Below the pieces are notes generated by a model that was given only the letters and a program-made list of their open reading frames with translations, was not told the origin of the DNA and did not search any database. Both the position numbers and the translations under genes were made by a program. Source: Inia geoffrensis (lineage: Eukaryota > Chordata > Mammalia > Artiodactyla > Iniidae). From it: DNA of 64,000 bases. This document shows positions 11,785-22,916 of the stretch, piece by piece; position 1 is the first letter of the stretch, and each line of letters begins with the position of its first letter. The stretch is from assembly GCA_036417435.1 (NCBI GenBank), contig CM070905.1:25645592-25709591 (forward strand). Reading direction: 5' to 3'.

Positions 11785-11979
11785 AAAAATTACCTATATT
11801 ATTATAATTCACAAAAAAAACCCACTGTTACAATTTTCGCATGTAGCCCTCAGAAAGATAGAAATTCAGCTAAAATATACTTAAATTAAAATATGATAAA
11901 CTAAATATGAAATTATTTACATTTATAATTTGTATTTTATGAAATTTTATAATATGTTATAAAATGTGTATGTACAGAC

Positions 11980-12480
11980 TGATAATCAGCTTCTCCAACT
12001 TTATAATTTATGACCACCCTTACATACATTTATAATTTAAACAACTTCCTAGTATTTCACTGTATGAATATATCATTATTAATTTAATTTGTCCCCTATT
12101 TGAGGCTATTTAGTTTGGTTCCTTTTAAAATAAATTGCAAGTAGCATGTTTATAGTTTATTTCTGTGATATTTACTCCTGTATGACATATTTCTACATGT
12201 GAAATTGCTTAATAAAGTTTTTGCTGTATTTTCCCAAAATATTTCCCAGAAAGCGCTCTAATATATAATCCCAATAGAAATGTATCAGTATTAACTTTTC
12301 ACACAGTTAATAATACTCCTCTGCCTATTAGGATGGTTTATAATCATATTATGCATATGGTCATTTCAACCTATAATCAACATGACTATTTACTATGGTT
12401 ATCAAAATTCAGATATTTTCAAGCCTTTTTTGTATATGAAATATTTGCATCAGTGTGTATTTTTTATATCTACCACGTCT
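11980..12480 (-). mobile_element. Ancient L1 ORF2 3' region, antisense, degenerate
   Basis: The order of weak matches (GTATTTCACTGTATGAATAT, then 'GAGGCTATTTAGTTTGGTTCC', then 'ACATGTGAAATTGCTTAATAAAG') is what one sees in the reverse complement of the end of L1 ORF2 in old L1M copies. Highly decayed, so boundaries are approximate. Confidence 0.45.
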
Positions 12481-12630
12481 CAAGTAAGACACTGAATTTT
12501 AATTGAAAATACTTGATTCATGTTTAGAAGTGATTAAATTTACAATTAAAAAAGTATATCCACACATTCAAGCAGTTTGAAACATATTTAAAAGCTTCCC
12601 AATAACTGAATCAAGTATCAATTAAAATTT

Positions 12631-12660
12631 TTTAATTTAAATTAATTTAATTTAAATTAA
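12631..12660. repeat. 15-bp palindromic tandem duplication
   Basis: TTTAATTTAAATTAA occurs twice back to back. Each unit contains the self-complementary TTAATTTAAATTAA, and a degraded third unit follows. Confidence 0.9.
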
Positions 12661-12739
12661 TTTCAATTAATATTTGGTCACACTAGCCAGATTTCAAGAG
12701 CTCAAGAGCTAAATTTGGTCAGTGACTACAGTACTGCAT

Positions 12740-13195
12740 GGCAGAGGTCCTGGGTCCTTAGTACAATCGACAAGACCTACATGACCCAGCATCCTATAAA
12801 CCCTGTGCCCTCATTTCTCACAGTCCTTCTCCTCACTTCACCCACTCTAGCCCTCTCGGTTTCCCACTCTTTATGGAACACTGCAGGCATCTCAGGACCT
12901 TTGTAGTAGCTATTCTTCCTGTCATCAAATACCCTTATGGGCTGCAATTACTATTTCACATCTTTGCTGATATGACCCCTTATCAGTGAGAGTTTCCAAA
13001 AGTGCTACTCCCTTCTCACTTCTTTATGATCTTTATCGGCTTTATTTTTCTCTTAATACTAATTTCCTCTTGTTATTGTCTGTCTCTCCACTCTAGAATA
13101 TAAGGCTATGAATGCAGAGACACATGCTCCCTGTTGTATCTATCCTCAGTACCTGGCACATAGTAAATGCTCAAATATTTGCTTAATATGAAAGC
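12740..13195 (+). mobile_element. L2 LINE 3' end
   Basis: Old L2 copy. The last part is the best preserved: TCTGTCTCTCCACTCTAGAA, then CTCAGTACCTGGCACATAGT and AAATGCTCAAATATTTGCTT are the classic L2 3' terminus. Upstream, 'CTCATTTCTCACAGTCCTTC' and 'CACTTCACCCACTCTAGCCC' match the L2 3' region. Noncoding fossil. Confidence 0.7.
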
Positions 13196-13482
13196 TCATG
13201 TATAATTCCTAATTATTAACAGGTCCTGTGTGTATGTCTCTGTGTGTGTGCTACCACTCTTCCTTTTCCTTCTCTTCCTTCTTTTTCCTTTATTTCTCAT
13301 TATGATCATCCATCTTAAGAACCACTTCCCCCTAACTTATTTCTTACCATGCACCCTATTAGCTCTTCTACCAAACCCTAATTTTCACTGATGAGTCAGT
13401 AGTTGAAAAACTTTTTCATTTCAAATATGGGCTTTGTCAGACTCAGACATTTACATGCCTAGGAATTAAAAACTCTAGGCAA

Positions 13483-13696
13483 GGGCTTCCGTGGTGGCAC
13501 AGTGGTTGAGAGTCTGCCTGCCGATGCAGGGGACACGGGTTCGTGCCCCGGTCCGGGAAGATCCCCCATGCCGCGGAGCAGCTGGGCCCGTGAGCCATGG
13601 CCGCTGAGCCTGCGCATCCGGAGCCTGTGCTCCGCAACAGGAGAGGCCACAGCAGTGAGAGGCCCATGTACAGAAAGAAAGAACAACAACAACAAA
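13483..13696 (+). mobile_element. CHR-2-type SINE with perfect 15-bp TSD
   Basis: GGGCTTCCGTGGTGGCACAG head with the full CHR-2 body. TSD AAAAACTCTAGGCAA at 13468-13482 and 13697-13711 is exact. The long frames on both strands (72-116 codons) are read-through of this copy. Confidence 0.96.
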
Positions 13697-13711
13697 AAAA
13701 ACTCTAGGCAA

Positions 13712-15065
13712 GAGTTGTTTAGACCAAAGATTACAAAAGGCAATGGCCCACAGTTTGTTCCACCTTATATATGAGGAAAAGTGATTTAAGACATTTAAGT
13801 ACCCCTCATTTCTACTGTTAGACAAAAATCAGTTATTCCTAAAATAGAGCTTATCTATGATTCTGGAATAGATAGCAATTGCAACCTCATGCATATATGC
13901 ATTTTAGTACTGTTTACATAATGAACATTTGGCTCTGAAGAGATCGTATAAACTTAGAAAATTATATCAACAGTATTAAGTAAAGATCAAATCATCAATA
14001 GGTGTATCAGTCATTTATCAATAAAAAATTTACAACATATTTATAAATATTTATTATAAACACTGGCAACTTAATATAATGCAGATTTTTAATTACAATA
14101 AATTACTCATAATTACAGAAAGAGCAATCATCATTTTCAGAGAGCGCTCTTCTGTTTTGCTATATCTCCTACAACCATCTTTCTGATAGGTTTCCACAGA
14201 TAATGCAGAAATTAAGAAAATAAGTTTTAATAAAAGAAATACATTTAGAAACATTCATCATCCTAAAATAAATTTATATATACCAATACATCTTGTGATA
14301 CTGCAAAATTCTGTCCTCAGAGATAATCTTCTCATTTGCCTCTTTTGTAAATAGTATCTGTAGTGAGTACACCAAGTTCTCACCAGGGTCATGTCTTTCT
14401 AGGGGTACCACTGCCTTTGTTATTTCAGGATGAGTTTCTCTAATGCCTTCTAATTAAATCTCTATTTGAAGACTCTCAAGGGAGTCCGGTCTAAAGCTGT
14501 TCATTTGTAGCGAAATGGAGCATATGGAATATGTAATGTTGGTCTTGGTGTCCCTGGAATAGCTCACAATTTGCTTCAGGTTTGAATTCAAGATCCAGCT
14601 AAACTCTATTTTAACATTGCTCTTGAATAACTAGATTAAACAGGAAACTAGAATTGCAAAGGGAACTGGTAGCCTGTATTATGTTCCTTGGCACTGCCCA
14701 GTTGGTTTCTAATGCACCCTTCCCATACTTCTCTGCCTGGTAAGCTTCCAGTAACCCTTGAAGATCCAGGGCATTTCCATTTCCTCTGGGTAAATGGATC
14801 CAATTTTTACAGGCAGTGAGTCATTTTTTACTCTGAGATAACACAGCCCTTTGCTCCTAGCTCTACATATAGCATTTTAGACACTTGTAAGAATCTACTT
14901 ATCTATTCTCACCAGGTACAAACCTACAAATCATCCTCCACGCCTTTTACTTCCTCCTTTCTCACCTAATCAGTCACCTAGTGCTTTGCATTTTATCTTC
15001 AGTGCCTGTGGTGGGCAGCATAATGTTCCACTAAAGATGCCTACATCTTAACCTGACTATCTGGC
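13712..15065. other. No gene recognised
   Basis: A+T-rich. Nothing coding, and no repeat assigned. Confidence 0.45.
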
Positions 15066-15236
15066 TATGGACACACACTTTAACCCTTTGTACTTCAAGT
15101 TCTTCACACGTAAACTGGGGATTATAGCAGTGGCACCTACTTAAAAGGATCTTTCTGAGGATTAAATCAATGACATATATATACACACAGAAGAGTGCCT
15201 GGCAGGAAGTAAGCACTCAAAAATGCAGTTACTATG
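15066..15236 (+). mobile_element. MIR SINE
   Basis: Old tRNA-derived MIR: ACACGTAAACTGGGGATTAT, GGATCTTTCTGAGGATTAAA and AGAGTGCCTGGCAGGAAGTA follow the MIR core and LINE-related tail in order. Confidence 0.8.
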
Positions 15237-15239
15237 AAC

Positions 15240-15400
15240 TATAGTTCTTTACTTGCATTTTCTCATTTGAGTTTTGAAAACACTAGGAGGTAAGTATCAA
15301 CATTATTCTCAATTGCAGATAAGGAAATTGAGGTTTAGAGAGGGTAATTAACTGTGTGAAGTAAGCGTCAGGGTTTGGAAACATACCAATCTGTCTGCAG
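15240..15400 (-). mobile_element. MIR SINE, antisense
   Basis: Reverse-complement MIR phrases in order: TTTTCTCATTTGAGTTTTGA, ACTAGGAGGTAAGTATCAAC, GATAAGGAAATTGAGGTTTA, GAGAGGGTAATTAACTGTGT. It lies tail to tail with the MIR immediately to the left. Confidence 0.75.
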
Positions 15401-16079
15401 GACATGTTGGTTTACATTACTTATTTGGATGACATATTATTCTTATTTAATTAATTTGGAATTTTTTTTAAATTTGAGATTACTTTTCCATATAAACTGC
15501 TAAACATTTACATATGTAACAAACAGATCTGTTAAACAACTGACACGATTTGAAGAGGGAAGGACAGTTGTTAACTTCCCAGCATAATAAAGATTCTGAG
15601 CGGTTTACACCTAAGGAGAATTAGATTCAGATCAAAAATACTTTCTGAAAAATGGACTCAAAGTGAAATATTATGAGTAAGTCTGATACTCAACTTCAAG
15701 TCTTTCTTGGGTTTATAGCATAGAAGAATCATACATATTAAGAAGTCAGTAGCTTATATATGGTGAATAAATTCTGCAAGAACCAGATAATGTATTTCTT
15801 TTAAATAAAGAGTAGTTGAGTGGACATTTAAGTAAGAAACTGAAATCGAAGTAAAATTCTTCCAAGAAAAAAAGAGGGGTTGGACTAAGTACCTCAGGCC
15901 TATTATTTCTCAGAATTTGAATTAGTTCTTAATGAGCACATTTTACTTTATGTTTATGAGCTTCCATTTGGACACATTTATGCAGAATGTTCTAAATTTA
16001 TAATTATGGCTAATGTGAGACTCAGCAGGTCAAGGACTGTAAACTGTTTATGTTTATTTCACCAATACCCTGCTGGCTC
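15401..16079. other. No gene recognised
   Basis: A+T-rich spacer without recognisable features. Confidence 0.45.
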
Positions 16080-16270
16080 CTTCATTTGTTTATTCAACAA
16101 TTACTCAGTGCCCATTATGGGGCAGTGAGTAGTATCAGGTCTTGAGATACAGAAGAGACCATGACAGTAAAAGGCTATCTTTATAGAGTTTAGATTCTAA
16201 TCAGGAGCGATAAGCATTAAACAATAAACAAATTATGGGTATATAATGTCACTTAGAGGTATCTGAAATA
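16080..16270 (-). mobile_element. L2 LINE 3' end, antisense
   Basis: CTCCTTCATTTGTTTATTCA, CAATTACTCAGTGCCCATTA and 'TAGAGTTTAGATTCTAATCAGG' match the reverse complement of the L2 terminus and adjoining 3' region. Noncoding. Confidence 0.6.
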
Positions 16271-17399
16271 AATGATGATTGCATCAATTATTGTACTTTG
16301 CAGTTGTCAACCGCTTTACTTTCCCTATGTTTTGTGTGATCTCAATTCTGGAAAATAATTTCGGGAGATATTTTTACTTCTCAGAGGGGAGACACTGATA
16401 AGTCTGCAGATTAAACAACCTTCTCAAGCTTACAGAGTTAGTTGCCAACAAAAGCAGAGTGAAAACATATATCTTTAGATTACTCACAAGTCTCATGCAA
16501 TTTTTATAATACTTATTTAAATTACTTTTACATATAAAACCTACTGCGGCAACTTTAGTGGGCTATGTTTAGATGTACACCATGCTACTCTAAAAACCAC
16601 GAGCTCTTCCAGCATGATAACATGTCGTAGGAAATATTCAAAATCTACTCATAAAAATAATGAAGTTTTTATGAGCCAAACGCAATTTAAATAAAAGTAG
16701 TTGGTAGCAAGAAAAGTATCTATATGTATACCTATACCTATATCATCTATCTATCATCCATCTAACTTGTCCAGCACAAATACACTGTTTTTTGTAAGAA
16801 TATCAGCTCAATTCCTTTAAAAGTTGTGTATAGTTAGCAGACTTCAGCTTTCATTTGAAAACCTTCAAATTTTCATTTGAAACTCAAGATGAGTAAAAGA
16901 AAATTCAAATATCGACTAACTCTGAAAACCAACAAAATGCCCAAATCTCAGAGGAATTTCACTTACTGTAAATGATGGAAGTTGTTGGAGAAAAACTATT
17001 TGTGGCCTGCCTAGGCTTCATCTCATGAAAAGAGCAAACCACCATCTATAAGTAACATAGAAGAGACAATTTCGCTTTCTCCTACTTTCTGCCCACTAAT
17101 TCATAGGAACCGATTTGTACCAGTCAGAAAGCTGGGTGGTCCTCCCTCTATTACACGGAAAATATTTCTATGTTGCCTTTATTGTTTCCAGTTTTATGTC
17201 ACTCCCTCTCAACATTCTGCTGAGTAAGATTGTCAAACCTGTTTCCCCAGTTGCCTGCATCATGGCAGAGACTGTAAGCTCCCAGAAAGAGGAGATGAGG
17301 AGTTCTGCTCACTAGAATGGGTTAAGGAGGTGATACCACTGCTCCAGCTGTAAGTCTAAGAACCAGATTTGAACAGCACCCAAGTGAAAAAGGAGGAGG
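16271..17399. other. No gene recognised
   Basis: Includes a short degenerate TATC/TACC-rich patch near 16720-16765. Nothing else supported. Confidence 0.45.
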
Positions 17400-18150
17400 G
17401 ACACAGGCGATCCAAATTTCTCCCAGTTGGCAGATTCTAAGCGTGGTCAGAGCCCTTGTCTTTTGAAGAAAACTAAACAAAAAACTAAACAAAATGTGTC
17501 AAGTATCAGAAGAGAGTTACACAGTGAGAGGGAATAACATAATTCTAAAAAAATATTAGTAAGTTGATGAGTAGAAGAAACTTCAAAAACTGGTACCTGG
17601 AAGTTAATGAAAATGAATTATCTATAAAGCTGGAGCAGAGAGTCACAGGAAGATAATTACTGAGATAAAATACAATGGGGGGAACTTTTAAAAAATCCAC
17701 AAGGAGGCAAGGGCAACAAAAGTGAGATAAAAAGGGAATAAAATGAGAAAAAGGAGTGAGAACGTCTGAAAAGAATTGAAATCATGATGATGGAATTAAA
17801 ATCTTCATTGGCAGCTGTAAGCAGCAGAATTGATTCTCAAAGAAAGTCATCAAGGATTAGACAAGAAAATAATGAGAAACACCATTTTTACTTTGGAAGG
17901 CAGATAATAGGGACAGAAACAAGATTAATCCATTTTCTGGAGAAAGCAAGCCAAAGATTTGGAGTGGAAGCAATAATCGAATTATGGTTGGAAAAATCCT
18001 AATTCGAATCACAAAAGGGAAAGAACAAAAATCACTCTAATGCTTCAGAAACTCCTCTCTGGTTTCCATGTAAAATCAATGGAAAAAAGTGATACATTCC
18101 CTTGCCCCTGCTCCAAATGTTATGTTCCCTGACACAGGAAAAAGCAGGTT
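17400..18150 (+). repeat. Possible decayed L1/HAL1 ORF1-like sequence
   Basis: Purine-rich sense strand with sequence reminiscent of the coiled-coil part of L1/HAL1 ORF1. Frames are short and the match is weak. I list it because a clearer HAL1/L1 ORF1 piece follows at 19180. Confidence 0.25.
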
Positions 18151-18486
18151 AAGTGAAAAGTTGTAAATTTACACAGGCACAGAAAGTTTTAAATTTAGGG
18201 CACAGAAATAAATTAAGACTGGAGGCCTTTCTGTTTGGGGGGAATGTGTGCGCTCTAGTGTACGTGTCTGCGCATATCTGCAGTACGGAATATGATTGGA
18301 GGAGGAGTCGGAATCTTGGAAGTATGCGAGAAGTTACATCGGTGTGCAACATCAGAACTCCAGTGCAGGAGTTTCTAGATCAATACTGAACAAGAAAAGA
18401 GTAACTTAAGCTGACGTATTAGGAAAGTAAGAACGCTGTATGATAGGAGCTCTATTCTCTTCATCTGTAGTGTTTCTACCTTGCTT

Positions 18487-18720
18487 TTAGGCTACCTCTG
18501 AGAGGCTCCTTATTAAATGTTTCACTCTATCATGTGACTCCACCTGCCTGTCCTCAGGAGACTGGGGCAGTGATTGCTGACTGTCTCCCATATCAGCCAC
18601 TGAAGGCTGGTAGGGGATAGGAGGTTGTTCTGTGGTAGATACTGACTGGCAGTTCTTACCCTCCTTTATGAAATACACAGAGAAGGAAGCCAACAGAAGA
18701 AAGGGCAGAAGCTAAAAGAC
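18487..18720 (-). other. Exon-like open frame, unrecognised
   Basis: On the minus strand a 68-codon frame (18693 to 18487) lies downstream of a splice-acceptor-like pyrimidine tract (TTTCTCTATTTGTCTTTTAG, ending near 18712). It also contains a donor-like AGGAGGGTAAGAA near 18655-18665. The translation is hydrophobic then Ser/Gln/Pro-rich. I do not recognise it. It may equally be chance in a decayed repeat. Confidence 0.12.
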
Positions 18721-18985
18721 AAATAGAGAAAATGCAGTAAATAGAAAGCATGCATCAACAGAGGTCGTAAAGCAACAGAAATCATGAGAGATAGAGAGAG
18801 AATTGGTTGGTGACACTGGTGTAGTCACCTTAGGCTTAAAAGGAAGTGAGAGAGTGGCTATCTGAACCCAAAGAAAGTATCTGTCCGGAGAGAGGCCACT
18901 GTCCAGAGCTGTGGGCTGGAGTGGACGGAGGCACCCAACCTACAGCAAACAACCCAGAATGGAGGGAGTGAGCCTGTGGGGTACA

Positions 18986-19027
18986 TGTAGAGTAGCATCT
19001 CGCTTATGTAGAGTAGCATCCAGCTTA
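18986..19027. repeat. 21-bp tandem duplication
   Basis: TGTAGAGTAGCATCTCGCTTA at 18986-19006 is followed directly by a near copy ending CATCCAGCTTA at 19007-19027. Confidence 0.9.
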
Positions 19028-19179
19028 AAGCCAGAGGGCAAGAGAGCCATTGATGCAGTGTTATAAAGTAGGTCCTACTCCTAGGGCCCAGGGCAGGGGT
19101 AATTAAAAACAATCCAGATTACAACTCTAACCCAATATAAACAATGAAAAAGTAATGGATTTTTATGATGAAGATAAAA

Positions 19180-19619
19180 TCTTGCAAATAAATATTTAGG
19201 TAGGTAAAACATGTTGCCTACAAAGGACTGGAAGATTAGTTTCACTGTCCCGTAGAAACATCTTTTCAGAAATCCTTAACTTGAAGATTAAGGTATGCGT
19301 TTCAGGCAGCTCTTGAATTATAAAAGCCTTTGTTAAATTTTGCTACTATTTTGAATAGATAAACGCTTGTTTTCTACGTAGGGGCCTGCACCTTTCATCA
19401 AACTCTTAAAGATGTTTGAAACCAAAAAATCTTCAGAACCACAGATCAGTACAAATTTAAGATGAAAAGATCACCAGCAAAGAATTTTATATTCTTGAGG
19501 ACTGTTTTCATGTAAGATAGAAATAGAAGACAATTCTAGACATAAACTATTTCAGAAATACATGCCTTTGGTGACCTTGGAAAAACTTACTTCAGCCAAC
19601 CAAAATATGAACCAAGATT
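19180..19619 (+). mobile_element. Ancient L1/HAL1 ORF1 3' region
   Basis: The segment AGCAAAGAATTTTATATTCT followed by 'TAGACATAAACTATTTCAGAA' parallels the 'cagcaagaattctatac ... tagacatgcaa' part of L1/HAL1 ORF1 C-terminal coding sequence. Degenerate, no intact frame. It is cut at the right by two SINE insertions. Confidence 0.4.
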
Positions 19620-19631
19620 AAAAGCACAAGA

Positions 19632-19957
19632 GGGCTTCCCTGGTGGCTCAGTGGTTGAGAATCTGCCTGCTAATGCAGGGGACACGGGTTTGAGCCCTGG
19701 TCTGGGAGCATCCAACATGGCGCGGAGCAACTAGGCCCGTGAATCACAACTACTGAGCCTGTGCGTCTGGGGCCTGTGCTCCGCAACAAGAGGGGCCGCG
19801 ATAGTGAGAGGCCCGCGCACCGCGATGAAGAGTGGCTCCCACTTGCCACAACTAGAGAAAGCCCTCGCACAGAAACGAAGACGCAACACAGCAAAAATAA
19901 ATAAATAAAAATTAATAAACTCCTACCCCCAACATCTTCTTTAAAAAAAAAAAAAAA
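19632..19957 (+). mobile_element. CHR-1-type SINE (long form)
   Basis: GGGCTTCCCTGGTGGCTCAG head, B-box-like GGTTTGAGCCC, extended body with CACAACTACTGAGCCTGTGC and AACTAGAGAAAGCCC, then an A-rich tail broken by CTCCTACCCCCAACATCTTC. TSD AAAAGCACAAGA at 19620-19631 and 19958-19969. Confidence 0.93.
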
Positions 19958-19974
19958 AAAAGCACAAGAATACA

Positions 19975-20324
19975 GGGACTTCCCTGGTGGAGCAGTGGTT
20001 ACGGATCACCTGCCAATGCAGGGGACGCGTGTTCAAGTCCTGGTCTGGGAAGATCCCACATGTCGCGGAGCAACTAAGCCCGTGTGCCACAACTACTGAG
20101 CCTGTGCTCTGGAGCCCACGAGCCACAACTACTGAGCCTGTGTGCCACAACTACTGAAGCCTGCGTGCCTAGAGGCTGTGCTCCACAACAAGAGAAGCCA
20201 CCGCAATGAGAGACCCGTGTACCGTAACGAAGAGTAGCCCCCACTCACTGCAACTAGAGAGAAAGCCCGCATGCAGCAACAAAGACCCAATGCAGCCAAA
20301 AATAGATAAACAAATAATAATTTT
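19975..20324 (+). mobile_element. CHR-1-type SINE with internal unit expansion
   Basis: GGGACTTCCCTGGTGGAGCA head. The body holds three copies of a GCCACAACTACTGA(A)GCC unit, where most copies have one or two. The tail is A-rich. The right flank AAAAAGCACATGAATA (20325-20340) repeats the left flank AAAAGCACAAGAATA (19958-19972), so it integrated into the same target as the SINE just upstream. Confidence 0.93.
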
Positions 20325-20340
20325 AAAAAGCACATGAATA

Positions 20341-20475
20341 TAAATACAGTGAGAACTGCCGGCACCTTGATCCTGGACTTCCCAGCCTCCAGAACTATGA
20401 GAAATAAATGTCTGCTGTTTAAGTCACTCAGTCTATGGTGTTTTGATGTAACAGCCCAGGCAGAGTAAGACAGGA
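20341..20475 (+). mobile_element. 3' end of MaLR-type LTR (MST/MLT1-like)
   Basis: GCCTCCAGAACTATGAGAAA, TAAATGTCTGCTGTTTAAGT and CACTCAGTCTATGGTGTTTT are the conserved LTR 3' end, including the AATAAA-containing segment. The 5' part of the LTR is absent or unrecognisable. Confidence 0.65.
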
Positions 20476-20489
20476 CCCACACTGTATAT

Positions 20490-21110
20490 AGTCTTCTGCA
20501 GGTTGCTTTTCTCTAATTATCATTGTTTGAAAGATAAATCCATGATTATGTTCTTTCCTTTTGTGCATTCATTTTCACTCTGATATAGTATTCCATTAGG
20601 TACTATATTATATTCCCTTATCTATTTTCACTTCGCTGGTTATTTACATTGTTTCTATTATTTTCATATACAAATTGAAGCTGTTATGAACAACCTTGTA
20701 CATCGTTTTGTTGACAAATGCCAGTTTCATCAGTACATAGCTGGTGGTGGAGTTTCCATGTTATAGTGTATGCATGTGTTAACCTTTACTAGTTTTTGCC
20801 AAATCGTACTGAAAAGTTAAAGATTCACCACATCGCTGTCAACACTTAGCATTGCCAAATTTTAAAAACTGTCAATCTATTAAGTGTTAAATGGAATTTC
20901 TTTTTACTTTGATTTGCGTTTAATTTCCGCCAACATTGTGGCTAAACTATTCATGTGATTTTTTAACCTTCAAAGGTTTTCACGTTTGAATTTCCCATTG
21001 GCATCTTTGCCTAAATTTCTAGTCAATTATTTGTCACTTTCTTAATGATTGGTTGGAGGGGACTTCATTCTTTATTAAAAAATATCTCTAGTCAATTTTA
21101 ACTAACTAAA
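20490..21110 (-). mobile_element. Ancient L1 (L1M) 3' region, antisense
   Basis: TAGTATTCCATTAGGTACTA, 'GCTGTTATGAACAACCTTGTAC', 'TTTTGCCAAATCGTACTGAAAAG' and 'CACATCGCTGTCAACACTTAGC' follow the order seen in the reverse complement of old L1 3' sequences. No intact frame. Confidence 0.65.
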
Positions 21111-21689
21111 TTTCCATAAGGAGATCTTTTGCTACTATATCAGTGGTATTTAACCTCCTATATAAAAAGCTGTGTTTCCAGGCCACCATTTCAAGTATTA
21201 AAAACTTGAGAGAGGGGCCAACTCTTCTCATTATGCCCCCTGTAGTCTGTCTCTTATAATCAGCACATCCACCACCACTGAGTCTGAAAGGGATAATGCT
21301 AATAAAAGGAGCAGAATCTCCCTGCCCTTTTTTTATTTCTCCCCTATGGCTGGTTGTCATGCAAGTTTCTCCTCAGGATCTTGTGGAATTGCTGACATAA
21401 AAATACGGGGAGACTTTAACAGAAGGAATAGGTCAACGAAGCAGCCCCTGCTATTCCTGCCATGCTTTGGTGGCCACACTCTAGCTCTTCCCCTCACCCC
21501 CTCACCCCTGATTCTCCTTCACAAGTGCCCTGGGGTGTTCCTAAGGCACATTGATTATCCATCAAATACTAGGGCTCACAGTCCCAGACCGGGATGAAGT
21601 CAATCAGCATGTATCTTCATTTTATATATTTTGCAAAGAGGCTTGATTTTATCCTTTAAAAGGCATGTAGGCTTTGTAGGATAATAATT
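21111..21689. other. No gene recognised
   Basis: Moderately GC-rich. The frames at 21106-21360 (-) and 21346-21597 (+) show no recognisable domain. Confidence 0.4.
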
Positions 21690-21867
21690 CAAAATTCAAA
21701 CAGTACAGAAGAGAACACAAGGAGAAGTCTCCGTCTCAGGTCTATGTCATTCTTCTTCCCCTCAGGCAACCATTATTAATGATCTTTCATAAAATTCCAG
21801 GACCATTTCTTTTTATCATTTAAAAAGAAACATTAGCATTTTATTCACATGAATGTGTATAATGGAA

Positions 21868-22362
21868 GGAGTATAATGGCCCCCAAAGATGTCCATCCCT
21901 AATCCCTGAACCTGTGACTATGTTACCTTACATAGAAAAAGGGACTTTATAGATGTGATTAAAGGTATGTACTTGAGATGGGGAGATTATTTTGGATTAC
22001 TCAGATGAGCCCGCTCTGATTGCATGAACGCTGAAAATCAGAGAACCGTTCCCAGCTGTGATCAGAGAGAGGTGTGACTACAGAGAAGGACTCAGAGTGG
22101 TGTGATGCTGCTGGCTTTGAAGATGAAAGAAGGGAACCATGAGCTAAGGAATGGGGGGAACCTGAAGAAACTGGCAAAAAACCAGATTCTCTCTTTGGCC
22201 TCCAGAAAGGAATGTAACCCTGACAACACCTTGAGTTATCCTGGTGAGACCCATGCCAGTCTTCTGACCTGAAGAACTGTAAGATAATAAATTCGTGCTG
22301 TTTTAAGCCTCTAAATTTGCATTCAGTTGTTACACCAGCAGCTACAGAAAGCTAGCATAATA
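21868..22362 (+). mobile_element. MaLR/ERVL-type solo LTR (MLT-like)
   Basis: Complete-looking LTR of about 495 bp: CCCCAAAGATGTCCATCCCT, ATCCCTGAACCTGTGACTAT, AGATGTGATTAAAGGTATGT, GAGATGGGGAGATTATTTTG, then GAAGAACTGTAAGATAATAA and GTGCTGTTTTAAGCCTCTAA near the 3' end. No internal viral genes beside it. The subfamily name is from memory. Confidence 0.7.
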
Positions 22363-22865
22363 CATGTACCTTGATTTTTACTTTTTCTCCTTAAAAAATA
22401 AAATCATTTCATATCAGTACATAGAGCTTACTCAGTTTCAATTTTTTTTTCATAGCTGCATAATATCCCATTATATCACTAAGCCATCATCACATATTTT
22501 GAAGTCTTCTTCTATTTCAAATAAGACTACAGTGAATATCCTTGAATAAGTGCCAATTTTCACACACGTCAGTTAATATATGGGGCAAATCTTAAGAAAT
22601 GGAATTAACCATTCAATGGGAATGTGTGTTTTACATTATGACTGCTATTTCTAAGTTAGACTCCATAGAAGTTGTTTCAATTTATATTCTATGTCTGAAA
22701 GTCCTGTTTCTACATAACTTTGGAAGCACAGTATGTTATTGAACATTATCTACCTGATAGCAGATAAGTGGAATCTTAGTTTGAATTCATCTATCTTTTG
22801 GGATAAGTGAAATTGAGAATCTTTTCATACGTTTAAAAGTTATTTATGTTTCTCGTTCTGTGAAT

Positions 22866-22916
22866 TTTCTTCCCTGTCTTTCCTTCCTTCATCCCTCCCT
22901 TCCTTCTTCCTCCCAA
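22866..22916. repeat. Pyrimidine-rich (CCTT)n-like patch
   Basis: TTCCTTCCTTCATCCCTCCC and continuing CT-rich sequence on the plus strand, short and imperfect. Confidence 0.7.

Noticed and set aside
19632..20324. CRISPR-like array from repeated ACAACTACTGAGCCTGTG units
   Set aside because: Irregular spacing, eukaryotic SINE context and family-wide internal repeats explain it.
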